Origin: Streptomyces sp. SAT1
Lineage (GTDB): Bacteria; Actinomycetota; Actinomycetes; Streptomycetales; Streptomycetaceae
Assembly: GCF_001654495.1 (NCBI RefSeq)
Contig: NZ_CP015849.1
Coordinates: 5,435,001-5,499,000, forward strand
DNA: 64,000 nt
Direction: 5' to 3'
Under the pieces are notes generated by a model. The model saw only the letters and a list, made by a program, of their open reading frames with translations, was not told the origin of the DNA and did no database searches. Both the position numbers and the translations under genes were made by a program. Shown piece after piece: positions 49,659-57,844 of the stretch (its first letter is position 1; each line of letters starts with the position of its first letter).

Positions 49659-50912
49659 TCAGCCCGGACCCGTGCCGAGGGGCGCGGGCTCGGCCGCCGC
49701 CGGACCCCCGGTCCCGGTGGCCCCGGAGGCACGCTCGCCGGGCCACGGGCGTACGCACCGCAGCGCCAGCACCAGCGCGAGCCCGCACAGGCTCACCACG
49801 TCCTTGAACGCCCGCCGGGTCGACGCCTCGAGGGCCGGGAAGGCGAATCCCGGCGCCTGCGGCATCAGCGCGGCCCAGAACCACGGCGAGCACGCCGCCG
49901 AACCGGCCTCGAACACCCCGGCGACCAGCAGCGGCACCACGACCACCAGATAGTGCTCGTAGGACGGCCGGGACACCAGGTACGAGGCGAGCATGAGCAT
50001 GGCGGCGGTGTCCGCGAGCCGGGCCGGACCGGGGTCCGCGCGCCGCCAGCGCCGCCCGGCGCACACCACCCCGGCCGCGGCGGCCGCGAGCGCCAGCGCC
50101 TCGGCCGCCGATCGCGGCACCCCGAGCCGGGGCAGCACCGCGGGCAGGGAGCAGTCGAAGGGCCGCATCAGCGCGTCACCGCCCCTGAGCAGGAAGGGCA
50201 GCGTGCGGGTGAAGAACCCGCCCGGATCCGGCATGACGAGCGCCATGCCCGCGGACAGCGCCAGCGGCAGTGCCACCGTCCAGGCGAGGGCGCGCCACTG
50301 CCGGGCCAGGACCAGCAGGAGGGCGACGGGCACCAGCAGCGGTTTCACCGCCACGGAGAGCCCGAGGACCACACCGGCGGCGCCCCAGCGCCCGCGGTCG
50401 GCCAGCAGCAGCGCCAGCGGCAGCGCCAGCGCGCCGACCGCCGTCCAGTTGCCGAGGTCGATCAGATGGCCCACCGGAGCCCAGCACAGCACGAGACCGA
50501 GCAGCCCCAGCACCGCGAACCGGCTGCGCGACGGCACCCGGAACAGCCGCAGCGCGCACCACCAGCCCGCCGCGACCAGCCCCACGCACACCACGGGAGC
50601 GGCGACCCGCAGCACGGCGGCGGGCAGCAGCGCCTGCCCGGCCGCGAACAGCACCGCGCTCGGCAGGTAGAGGAAGCGCCGGTCGCCGTACGGAGCGCCG
50701 CCGTGCAGCCACACCTGCCCGGCATGGACGACGAAGGCGTTGTCCATGCCCCCCTGGGCGTCCGTCACCGCAACGTGCGCGGCGCGGGCCGCCAGGACCG
50801 CGGCGAGCAGGACGAACCACACCGCACCGGCCGGACGCAGCAGCCAGGCCCGTGGCGCGGCGGCCGGGGCCGGGTCCGGGGCGGAGGTCCGCAGGGCATC
50901 ACGAAGCTGCAT
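49659..50912 (-). CDS. GT87-type polyprenol-phosphate mannosyltransferase-like membrane protein
   Basis: A 417-residue integral membrane protein of the GT87 (DUF2029) family, actinobacterial alpha-mannosyltransferases that use polyprenol-phosphate mannose. About nine to ten helices are seen, with an early extracytoplasmic loop carrying QGGMDNAFVVHAGQVWLHGG and PYGDRRFLYLPSA, and LDLGNWTAVGALALPLA further on. A conserved SRPSYEHYLVVVVP segment lies near residue 330. The C-terminus is Gly/Pro/Ala-rich and cytoplasmic. The start is ATG at MQLRDALRTS, or GTG one codon earlier. The acceptor glycan is unknown. Confidence 0.8.
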   Translation of the reverse strand: MQLRDALRTSAPDPAPAAAPRAWLLRPAGAVWFVLLAAVLAARAAHVAVTDAQGGMDNAFVVHAGQVWLHGGAPYGDRRFLYLPSAVLFAAGQALLPAAVLRVAAPVVCVGLVAAGWWCALRLFRVPSRSRFAVLGLLGLVLCWAPVGHLIDLGNWTAVGALALPLALLLADRGRWGAAGVVLGLSVAVKPLLVPVALLLVLARQWRALAWTVALPLALSAGMALVMPDPGGFFTRTLPFLLRGGDALMRPFDCSLPAVLPRLGVPRSAAEALALAAAAAGVVCAGRRWRRADPGPARLADTAAMLMLASYLVSRPSYEHYLVVVVPLLVAGVFEAGSAACSPWFWAALMPQAPGFAFPALEASTRRAFKDVVSLCGLALVLALRCVRPWPGERASGATGTGGPAAAEPAPLGTGPG

Positions 50913-51036
50913 CACTGGACACCTGTCCGGGAGAGGCCGCCACGAGCCGGACGCCCTGGTGGAAACCGGTTCTTCCTGGCGCGACCGGGAGGGACCGATG
51001 GGCGTATCCAGGGGTATCCAGGCGTCTGGTGGCCTA

Positions 51037-51078
51037 TGGGTGGGTTCGACTGGATGGGTTCGGCTGGATGGGTTCGGC
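51037..51078. repeat. Three 14-bp tandem repeats (tggatgggttcggc)
   Basis: Two perfect copies at 51051-51064 and 51065-51078 are preceded by a diverged copy (tgggtgggttcgac) at 51037-51050. They lie about 180 bp before the miaB start. Confidence 0.8.
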
Positions 51079-51246
51079 CCATTCTGGGTCCGCCCTCGCC
51101 GTCCCGGGGCCACCGGCCGCGCACACGCCGCTCGTGTCGCGCCGCGCAGCGGCGACGCACAGACCGCGCACGCGCCGCGCAGCGCGCCGTGCGCCCTTCG
51201 GCCCGCGCCGCCGGATCGGCCGTCCGGGTGCACTTCCGCGAGCGCC

Positions 51247-51252
51247 TACCCT
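51247..51252 (+). promoter_or_regulatory. -10-like TACCCT, leaderless-type start of miaB
   Basis: TACCCT ends 7 nt before ATG 51260. The only purine run (agggg) is 2-6 nt before the start, too close for normal Shine-Dalgarno use. Confidence 0.5.
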
Positions 51253-51259
51253 TAGGGGC

Positions 51260-52780
51260 ATGAGCAGCATCGACCGGAGCCGAGAAGTGGGCGTCACGCG
51301 CAGCTACGAGATCCGCACCTACGGATGCCAGATGAACGTCCACGACTCCGAGCGGCTGGCCGGGCTGCTGGAGGACGCGGGGTACGTGCGGGCGCCCGAG
51401 GGGGCGGACGGCGACGCGGACGTCGTCGTCTTCAACACCTGCGCCGTCCGGGAGAACGCCGACAACCGCCTCTACGGCAACCTCGGCCACCTCGCGCCGA
51501 AGAAGGCCGGGCGCCCCGGGATGCAGATCGCGGTCGGCGGCTGCCTGGCGCAGAAGGACCGCGACACCATCGTGAAGAAGGCGCCCTGGGTGGACGTCGT
51601 CTTCGGCACGCACAACATCGGCAAGCTGCCCGTCCTGCTGGAGCGCGCCCGCGTCCAGGAGGAGGCCCAGGTCGAGATCGCCGAGTCCCTGGAGGCATTC
51701 CCCTCCACGCTGCCCACCCGGCGTGAGAGCGCGTACGCGGCCTGGGTGTCCATCTCGGTCGGCTGCAACAACACCTGCACCTTCTGCATCGTCCCCGCGC
51801 TGCGCGGCAAGGAGAAGGACCGCCGCCCCGGCGACATCCTCGCCGAGGTCGAGGCCCTGGTCGGCGAGGGCGTCTCCGAGATCACCCTGCTCGGCCAGAA
51901 CGTCAACGCGTACGGCTCCGACATCGGCGACCGCGAGGCGTTCAGCAAGCTGCTGCGGGCCTGCGGCGCGATCGACGGCCTGGAGCGGGTCCGCTTCACC
52001 TCCCCGCACCCGCGCGACTTCACCGACGACGTGATCGCGGCCATGGCCGAGACGCCCAACGTGATGCCGCAGCTGCACATGCCCCTCCAGTCCGGTTCGG
52101 ACACGGTCCTGAAGGCGATGCGCCGCTCCTACCGCCAGGAGCGCTACCTCGGGATCATCGAGAAGGTGCGCGCCGCCATCCCGCACGCCGCGATCACCAC
52201 CGACATCATCGTGGGCTTCCCCGGCGAGACCGAGGAGGACTTCGAGCAGACGCTGCACGTGGTGCGCGAGGCGCGGTTCGCGCAGGCGTTCACCTTCCAG
52301 TACTCCAAGCGCCCCGGCACCCCGGCCGCCGAGATGGCCGACCAGATCCCCAAGGCGGTCGTCCAGGCGCGCTACGAGCGTCTTGTCGCCCTCCAGGAGG
52401 AGATCTCCTGGGAGGAGAACAAGAAGCAGGTCGGCCGCACCCTGGAGCTGATGGTCGCCGAGGGCGAGGGCCGCAAGGACGGCGCCACCCACCGGCTCTC
52501 CGGCCGCGCCCCCGACAGCCGCCTGGTCCACTTCACCAAGCCGGACCAGGACGTCCGCCCCGGTGACGTGGTCACGGTCGAGATCACCTACGCGGCCCCG
52601 CACCACCTGCTCGCCGAGGGCCCGGTGCTGGGCGTGCGCCGCACCCGCGCGGGCGACGCCTGGGAGAAGCGCACCGCCGAGGCGGCCGCCAAGCCCGCCG
52701 GTGTGATGCTGGGCCTGCCGAAGATCGGCGTCCCGGAACCGCTGCCGGTCGCCGCGAACAGCGGCTGCGGCTGCGACTGA
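51260..52780 (+). CDS. miaB: tRNA-2-methylthio-N6-dimethylallyladenosine synthase MiaB
   Basis: A 506-residue radical-SAM methylthiotransferase modifying A37 of tRNAs reading UNN codons. UPF0004 cysteines: YGCQMNVHDSERL, FNTCAVRENAD, VGGCLAQKD. The radical-SAM motif is C-x3-C-x2-C in VGCNNTCTFCIVP (about 168-177). The MiaB signature is QLHMPLQSGSD, and the TRAM domain lies at about 375-450. The C-terminus ends in a cysteine-rich SGCGCD tail. It works on the product of MiaA, encoded 2.3 kb downstream, so the two steps of ms2i6A synthesis are nearby though not in one operon. Confidence 0.97.
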   Translation: MSSIDRSREVGVTRSYEIRTYGCQMNVHDSERLAGLLEDAGYVRAPEGADGDADVVVFNTCAVRENADNRLYGNLGHLAPKKAGRPGMQIAVGGCLAQKDRDTIVKKAPWVDVVFGTHNIGKLPVLLERARVQEEAQVEIAESLEAFPSTLPTRRESAYAAWVSISVGCNNTCTFCIVPALRGKEKDRRPGDILAEVEALVGEGVSEITLLGQNVNAYGSDIGDREAFSKLLRACGAIDGLERVRFTSPHPRDFTDDVIAAMAETPNVMPQLHMPLQSGSDTVLKAMRRSYRQERYLGIIEKVRAAIPHAAITTDIIVGFPGETEEDFEQTLHVVREARFAQAFTFQYSKRPGTPAAEMADQIPKAVVQARYERLVALQEEISWEENKKQVGRTLELMVAEGEGRKDGATHRLSGRAPDSRLVHFTKPDQDVRPGDVVTVEITYAAPHHLLAEGPVLGVRRTRAGDAWEKRTAEAAAKPAGVMLGLPKIGVPEPLPVAANSGCGCD

Positions 52781-52891
52781 CCCGGAGACCGGCTGCGGGA
52801 CCGGCCCGGCGGGACGGTCCCGGCGACCGTCCTGACGCGTGGCCCGCCCGGACCGGTTTCGTGACCGGCCGGTCCGGGAGCCGCCCTGGGC

Positions 52892-52919
52892 GGGATGCGG
52901 GATGCGGGATGCGAGATGC
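52892..52919. repeat. Four 7-bp tandem repeats (gggatgc)
   Basis: gggatgc three times, then gagatgc. Simple slippage array in non-coding DNA. Confidence 0.85.
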
Positions 52920-53249
52920 GGGCTGGTCCGGGCCGCCTCGGGCGTGTCCGGAGCGCGTCCGGGCGGGCGCGCCCAGGAGTGGGGCGCGAGCCTGTTCCGC
53001 GGGGTGTGCGCCGAACGGGAGCGGTCCTGCCCTGCGTCCTGGCCGGGCCCGAGCGGGGCCTTGGCAGCTCCCGGTGCCGTCCGTGGCCGGGCTGCTGCCC
53101 GAGTAGGGTCCCGGGATCGGATCGTCCGGTACGGGCAGCGGGAGCGGTGCCGAGCCGTCACGGGCAGGCCACAGCCGGATCCGGGGCCGTCCCGAGCCCA
53201 TCCGTAGCCGGCGGCGGGGACGGCAGTCCGGCGCCCAGGCGCCGCGCGT

Positions 53250-53255
53250 TACGCT
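53250..53255 (+). promoter_or_regulatory. -10-like TACGCT, leaderless-type start
   Basis: TACGCT ends 7 nt before ATG 53263, and no Shine-Dalgarno is present. Confidence 0.45.
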
Positions 53256-53262
53256 GCCGGGC

Positions 53263-53991
53263 ATGCTTGTCGCCGCCGCAGTCTGCCCCTGTCCGCCCCT
53301 CCTCGTCCCCGCGGTCGCGCAGGGAGCCGCGCCCGAGCTGGATGCCGCGCGTGCCGCGTGCACGGACGCGCTGGGCGTGCTCGCCGCCGCCCGGCCCGAC
53401 CTGCTCGTGGCCGTCGGCCCCGCCGAGCAGTCCGGCCGGGGTCCGCACCCCGAAGGCGCCCGCGGCTCCTTCCGGGGCTTCGGCGTGGACCTCGACGTCC
53501 GGCTCGGCCCGGACCGGGGCGAGGGCACGGGCTCCGGCGCGCCTGAGCGCGCGCTGCCGCCGTCGCTCGCCGTCGCCGCGTGGCTGCTGGAGCGGACCGG
53601 CTGGTCCGACTGCCCGGTCGAGGGGCTGGGCGTGGGAGAACCCCTGGCGCCCGAGCGGTGCGTCGCGGCCGGCCGCGACCTCGCCGCCCGGTCCGCGCGG
53701 GTCGCCCTCCTGGTGATGGGCGACGGCAGCGCCTGCCGCTCGCTCAAGGCGCCGGGGTACCTGGACGAGCGGGCCGAGCCCTTCGACGCGGCGGCCGCCC
53801 GTGCGCTCGGCGCGGCGGACGTGACGTCCCTGACCTCGCTCGACGCCGAGCTGGCGTACGCGCTCAAGGTGTCCGGCCGGGCCCCGTGGCAGGTGCTCGC
53901 GGGCGCGGCGCAGGACTCCGGGCTCGCCGGGACGCTGCTGTACGACGAGGCACCGTACGGCGTGGGTTACTTCGTGGCGGCCTGGTCCTGA
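53263..53991 (+). CDS. Class III extradiol dioxygenase (LigB)-like protein
   Basis: A 242-residue protein that resembles the LigB/MEMO-type catalytic fold seen in actinobacterial proteins beside miaA-dapF. It starts MLVAAAVCPCPPLLVPAVA and has a central LLVMGDGSACRSLKAPGY and a C-terminal LAGTLLYDEAPYGVGYFVAAW. The usual pair of N-terminal histidines binding iron is not seen: the start reads CPCPPL rather than xxHxP, so iron-dependent dioxygenase activity is doubtful. Function unknown. It is followed by a strong bidirectional terminator. Confidence 0.75.
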   Translation: MLVAAAVCPCPPLLVPAVAQGAAPELDAARAACTDALGVLAAARPDLLVAVGPAEQSGRGPHPEGARGSFRGFGVDLDVRLGPDRGEGTGSGAPERALPPSLAVAAWLLERTGWSDCPVEGLGVGEPLAPERCVAAGRDLAARSARVALLVMGDGSACRSLKAPGYLDERAEPFDAAAARALGAADVTSLTSLDAELAYALKVSGRAPWQVLAGAAQDSGLAGTLLYDEAPYGVGYFVAAWS

Positions 53992-54074
53992 GCGCCCGGT
54001 GGTCCTGAGCGACCGCGTCGGCGCGAGCGCGGCGTACGAGGCGCGATGACGCGATAAGGGGGCGCACACGCGGG

Positions 54075-54121
54075 CGTGCGGTGGGGGCCGGGAGACGTAA
54101 GCTCCCGGCCCCCACCGCACG
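54075..54121. terminator. Strong bidirectional terminator
   Basis: A perfect 20-bp inverted repeat, cgtgcggtgggggccgggag/ctcccggcccccaccgcacg, with a 7-nt loop. It lies between convergent genes; there is no T-tract, as is common in Streptomyces. Confidence 0.85.
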
Positions 54122-54177
54122 CGCTGTCCGTGCGCTGTCCGCACACGGTCCACGCATCGTCCGCGCGCTGTTCCGCG

Positions 54178-54528
54178 TCACGACGCGGGCGGCGGCCCCT
54201 GCGGCGGTGTCTGCGGAGGCGGCGTCCGGTCAGTGCCGGAGCCGGAACCCGGGGACGTCCCCGGAGGCTCCTGGGCCGGTGCGGCCGACTCCGGCGTGGG
54301 AGCACCGGTGTCCGCGCCGCCCGGGTGGGCGAGCCGGTCCACGGCCTCCTTGGCCTTGCCCGTGCCCGCGTGGATCTTGTCGCTGTACTTGCCCTTGGTC
54401 TTCTCGTCGACCATCTTCGCGGCCTTGTCGAGCCCCTGCTCGATCGAGCCCCCGTGCCGCTGCGCGAGGTCCGACACCTTGTCCCTGGCCGGGCCGAGCC
54501 TGGCCCTCACGTTGTCCAGCAGACCCAT
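54178..54528 (-). CDS. Rv0909-type antitoxin-family small protein
   Basis: 116 residues. The N-terminal 60 are an amphipathic helical segment: MGLLDNVRARLGPARDKVSD, then GLDKAAKMVDEKTKGKYSDKI, the pattern of the actinobacterial MT0933/Rv0909 antitoxin family. The remaining half is a Pro/Gly/Ser/Thr-rich tail. Many members of this family have no adjacent toxin and may be regulatory or stress proteins; no toxin gene is beside it here. It lies 24 bp after the next small gene on the same strand, probably cotranscribed. Confidence 0.7.
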   Translation of the reverse strand: MGLLDNVRARLGPARDKVSDLAQRHGGSIEQGLDKAAKMVDEKTKGKYSDKIHAGTGKAKEAVDRLAHPGGADTGAPTPESAAPAQEPPGTSPGSGSGTDRTPPPQTPPQGPPPAS

Positions 54529-54552
54529 GGTTCACCTTCCCTGGCGGGGCAG

Positions 54553-54873
54553 TTACCTGCGGACGCCCTCGCCGACCGTGTGCTCGACCGCCTCGTCGGC
54601 GGACTGCTGCCCGGGGATGTCGACGGCTTCGGCAGCGGCGTCCGCGACTCCCTCTTCGGCGGCGCTCCCGGATCCGGCGTCCGGTGTCCGCGCCGTCGCC
54701 GTGTCCGCCGGCTCCGCCATGCCGTCCGCGCTGCTGCCGCCGCTCTTGTCGGCCGCGTCGCCGTCCGTCCCGGGAGCGGCTTGCGCCGCCTGGGCCGCGT
54801 CGGCAGGCTCCGCCGCGGACGACGTCTCCTCAGTGGCCTTCGACCTCCGGAAAAGTCGCGCAAAAACGCCCAT
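54553..54873 (-). CDS. Ala/Asp/Glu-rich small protein, unknown
   Basis: 106 residues. A short basic amphipathic start (MGVFARLFRRSKATEE) is followed by about 90 residues made up largely of Ala, Asp, Glu, Gly, Ser and Thr, low complexity and probably disordered. The start has ggag 5 nt upstream (tatggagttgac). The Arg/Phe-rich start suggests peripheral membrane binding. Cotranscription with the downstream antitoxin-like gene is likely. Not recognised. Confidence 0.6.
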   Translation of the reverse strand: MGVFARLFRRSKATEETSSAAEPADAAQAAQAAPGTDGDAADKSGGSSADGMAEPADTATARTPDAGSGSAAEEGVADAAAEAVDIPGQQSADEAVEHTVGEGVRR

Positions 54874-55044
54874 GTCAACTCCATACGTTACTCGTGCGGG
54901 CGGCATCCCGCGTAGCCCGGTGTTCCGCTCGCGGCGCCCCGTACCGCCGCCCGCCGGCGTCCGGCCGCGGGAACCTCGCAACGGGCAACGACCCGGCGCG
55001 CACGCCGTCACGTAACTCGTTCGAGGCACCCGCCGGAGGTTTGC

Positions 55045-55050
55045 GAGACT
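55045..55050 (+). promoter_or_regulatory. -10-like GAGACT before miaA
   Basis: GAGACT ends 6 nt before GTG 55057; a ggaggt lies 17 nt upstream, too far for normal initiation. Confidence 0.35.
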
Positions 55051-55056
55051 GGTGCC

Positions 55057-55995
55057 GTGAGCAGCGCACCCCCCGCCCCCCGCGTCATCGCCGTCGTCGG
55101 CCCCACCGCGGCCGGAAAGTCCGATCTGGGCGTTTTCCTGGCCCAACGCCTCGGCGGTGAGGTCGTCAACGCCGACTCCATGCAGCTCTACCGAGGGATG
55201 GACATCGGCACGGCCAAACTGACGCCCGAGGAGCGCGGCGGTGTGCCGCACCACCTGCTGGACGTCTGGGACGTGACCGTCACCGCCTCCGTCGCCGAGT
55301 ACCAGCGGCTCGCCCGGGAGCGCATCGACGCCCTGCTCGCCGAGGGGCGCTGGCCGGTCCTGGTCGGCGGCTCCGGGCTCTATGTGCGCGGGGCCGTCGA
55401 CGACCTCCGGTTCCCCGGTACCGACCCCGCGGTGCGGGCCCGGCTGGAGGAGGAGCTGACGCTGCGCGGCTCCGGCGCGCTGCACGCACGGCTCGCCGCC
55501 GCCGATCCGGAGGCCGCGCGCGCCATCCTGCCGGGCAACGGCCGCCGCATCGTCCGCGCGCTGGAGGTGATCGAGATCACCGGTCAGCCCTTCACGGCCA
55601 ATCTGCCCGGCCACGACTCCGTCTACGACACGGTGCAGATCGGGGTCGATGTCGCGCGCCCCGAGCTGGACGAGCGCATCGCGCGCCGGGTCGACCGGAT
55701 GTGGGAGGCGGGGCTCGTGGAGGAGGTGCGCGAGCTGGAGGCGCACGGCCTGCGCGCCGGGCGTACGGCCTCCCGGGCGCTCGGCTACCAACAGGTGCTC
55801 ACGGCGCTCGCGGGGGAGTGCACGCTCGAAGAGGCGCGCGCGGAGACCGTGCGCGCCACCAAGCGCTTCGCGCGCCGTCAGGACTCCTGGTTCCGGCGCG
55901 ACCCGCGCGTGCACTGGCTGAGCGGAGCCGTCGCGGACCTCGCGGAACTTCCGGACCTGGCGCTGGCGTTGGTGGAACGACCGGTTACAGCCTGA
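55057..55995 (+). CDS. miaA: tRNA dimethylallyltransferase MiaA
   Basis: A 312-residue enzyme transferring dimethylallyl from DMAPP to A37 of tRNA. P-loop VVGPTAAGKSDLG (about 13-25), then NADSMQLYRGMDIGTAKLT, which binds substrate, DVTVTASVAEYQ, the VGGSGLYVRGAVDDL block and the C-terminal TKRFARRQDSWFRRD. The size is normal. MiaB, encoded upstream, completes the modification. The GTG start probably belongs to a leaderless message. Confidence 0.96.
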   Translation: MSSAPPAPRVIAVVGPTAAGKSDLGVFLAQRLGGEVVNADSMQLYRGMDIGTAKLTPEERGGVPHHLLDVWDVTVTASVAEYQRLARERIDALLAEGRWPVLVGGSGLYVRGAVDDLRFPGTDPAVRARLEEELTLRGSGALHARLAAADPEAARAILPGNGRRIVRALEVIEITGQPFTANLPGHDSVYDTVQIGVDVARPELDERIARRVDRMWEAGLVEEVRELEAHGLRAGRTASRALGYQQVLTALAGECTLEEARAETVRATKRFARRQDSWFRRDPRVHWLSGAVADLAELPDLALALVERPVTA

Positions 55996-56095
55996 TCACG
56001 TGATGGCATCGGGAAGCCCAGGCCGTCATCCGGGCCTGCGGCGCCGTGCCATCATCGAGCTCTGATCGACAAGTGAGTCCTAGTTGGGAGGGCGC

Positions 56096-56599
56096 GTGGC
56101 GATGGAGGCCGGCCCTCGCGACACCGCACAAGGCACCGAGAGCATCACCGTGCAGGGCACCGATCCGGAGCCCGAGGAGGACTCGCTGAGCCCCGACGGC
56201 CCTGATGAGTCCGAGGGCGGGGTGACCGCCGACGGACCGGAGCCCGAGGAGATGTTCGCCGGGCCCGAGGTGGAGGTCGAGCTGCGCCCGCAGCGGCGGC
56301 TGCGCATCTGGCAGCTCGCGCCCATCGTGGGCCTGGCGGCGGTGGGCTCCCTGATGTTCGCCTTCCCGCTGGCCTTCGACGGCGACAGCGGTGCGGTGAT
56401 CGCCATGCTGGGGCTGCTGATCTGCTTCTGCGCGGCCGGCTGGGGCACGATGGCCGCCCGCCGCGTCGGCTACACCTGGCCGGGGCTGCCGCCGCGCGGC
56501 ACGGGGCGGCGGCCCGCCTGGCGCCTCGTCGCCGCGTACGTCCTGCTCGTCGCCGTGGTCGTCGTCCTCGCCGTCTGGCGGGTCGCGAAGCTCCGCTGA
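56096..56599 (+). CDS. Membrane protein with acidic N-terminus, unknown function
   Basis: 167 residues from GTG 56096 (or 165 from ATG 56102); gggaggg precedes both. The first 75 residues are acidic and disordered-looking (DPEPEEDSLSPDGPDESEG). Three helices follow: LAPIVGLAAVGSLMFAFPLAF, VIAMLGLLICFCAAGWGTMAA and AAYVLLVAVVVVLAVWRVA. It sits between miaA and dapF. Not recognised beyond a conserved-type actinobacterial membrane protein. Confidence 0.7.
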   Translation: MAMEAGPRDTAQGTESITVQGTDPEPEEDSLSPDGPDESEGGVTADGPEPEEMFAGPEVEVELRPQRRLRIWQLAPIVGLAAVGSLMFAFPLAFDGDSGAVIAMLGLLICFCAAGWGTMAARRVGYTWPGLPPRGTGRRPAWRLVAAYVLLVAVVVVLAVWRVAKLR

Positions 56600-56660
56600 G
56601 CGGTCCCCGCGAGGACGAGGCTCCGCCGGGCGGCCCCGCGAGGATGTCGGACCCACCCCG

Positions 56661-56666
56661 TACGAT
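56661..56666 (+). promoter_or_regulatory. -10-like TACGAT, leaderless-type start of dapF
   Basis: TACGAT ends 6 nt before ATG 56673. No ribosome-binding site is present. Confidence 0.5.
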
Positions 56667-56672
56667 CGAGGC

Positions 56673-57542
56673 ATGAGCACCGGTATCGCCTTCCTCAAGG
56701 GTCACGGCACGGAGAACGACTTCGTGATCGTCCCCGACCCGGAGAACGCCGTGGAGCTGTCCCCGGCAGCCGTCGCCGCCCTGTGCGACCGCCGCGCGGG
56801 CATCGGCGGGGACGGCGTGCTGCACGTCGTGCGCTCGGCCGCGCACCCGGAGGCCCGCGCGATGGCCGCCGACGCCGAGTGGTTCATGGACTACCGCAAC
56901 GGCGACGGCTCGGTCGCCGAGATGTGCGGCAACGGCGTACGGGTGTTCGCGCGCTACCTCCGGCACGCCGGGCTCGTGGCCGAGGGCGACCTCGCCGTCG
57001 CCACCCGGGGCGGTGTGAAGAGCGTGCACATCGCCAAGGACGGCGACATCACCGTCGGCATGGGCAGGGCCCGGCTCCCCGAGGGCGACGTCGCGGTGAG
57101 CGTCGGCACCCATGTGTGGCCCGCGCGCAACGTCAACATGGGCAACCCGCACGCGGTCGCCTTCGTCGACGACCTGGCGGACGCCGGTGACCTGCTCTCC
57201 GCGCCGCCGTTCCACCCGGCCGCCGCCTACCCGGACGGGGTCAACGTCGAGTTCGTCGCCGACCGCGGCCCCGGTCACGTCGCCATGCGCGTGCACGAGC
57301 GCGGATCCGGCGAGACCCGCTCGTGCGGCACAGGCGCGTGCGCCGTCGCCGTGGCGGCGGCCCGCCGCGACGGCGCCGACCCGGCCGTCACCGGCACCCC
57401 GGTGACCTACCGGGTCGATGTGCTCGGCGGCACCCTCGTCATCACCGAGCGGGCGGACGGGGAGATCGAGATGACCGGCCCCGCGGTGATCGTCGCCGAG
57501 GGCGAGATCGACCGGGAATGGCTGGAAACAGCGGCCGGTTGA
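56673..57542 (+). CDS. dapF: Diaminopimelate epimerase
   Basis: A 289-residue cofactor-independent epimerase converting LL- to meso-diaminopimelate for lysine synthesis (and LL-DAP homeostasis in the Streptomyces wall). It starts FLKGHGTENDFVIV. Catalytic cysteine 1 is in AEMCGNGVRVFAR (about 84-90), cysteine 2 in SCGTGACAVAVAA (about 217). MDYRNGDGSVAE and VNMGNPHAVAFVDD are the usual substrate-binding segments. Monocistronic between the membrane-protein gene and rshA. Confidence 0.97.
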   Translation: MSTGIAFLKGHGTENDFVIVPDPENAVELSPAAVAALCDRRAGIGGDGVLHVVRSAAHPEARAMAADAEWFMDYRNGDGSVAEMCGNGVRVFARYLRHAGLVAEGDLAVATRGGVKSVHIAKDGDITVGMGRARLPEGDVAVSVGTHVWPARNVNMGNPHAVAFVDDLADAGDLLSAPPFHPAAAYPDGVNVEFVADRGPGHVAMRVHERGSGETRSCGTGACAVAVAAARRDGADPAVTGTPVTYRVDVLGGTLVITERADGEIEMTGPAVIVAEGEIDREWLETAAG

Positions 57543-57844
57543 CTGCGGGACCGCCCGGACATCGCAGGCCGCAAGCCGTCGCGACCGGCCAGGATCCACG
57601 TCGTCGGGACCGGTGCGGGCGGGAATCCACGGCCGCCCGTCTGTCCCGTGACCGAAAACCGTAAACCTGACACGCCGTCGCTCGATGGGGTGATCCGTTT
57701 CACGCTCTCCGAGAGCCGGTCGGCTCGGTGTGCTGGGCTCGGTAGCATCAAGCACCGGCCCGGACGGGGGATCCGACGCCAACCCCTGAGCCGCGTACGC
57801 CCTGGGGCACCCCCGTCCACCGGTCGAGACAGCCGGAGGTGCCC
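57543..57844. other. dapF-rshA intergenic region
   Basis: 302 bp with no gene. A -10-like tagcat lies at 57744-57749, which would give an rshA leader of roughly 90 nt ending in the ggaggtg ribosome-binding site at 57835. Nothing else recognisable. Confidence 0.45.

Larger units (their letters stand above)
50913..51259. other. Divergent intergenic region upstream of miaB
   Basis: 347 bp. It contains a 14-bp tandem repeat (51037-51078), duplicated ggtatccagg blocks near 51005-51022, and a -10-like hexamer before miaB. No ORF is convincing. Confidence 0.5.
52781..53262. other. 482-bp intergenic region with a 7-bp repeat
   Basis: No credible gene. It contains four tandem 7-bp units at 52892-52919, long GC-rich stretches that could fold after miaB, and a promoter-like hexamer at the far end. 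Several short open frames in all directions lack start signals. Confidence 0.45.
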
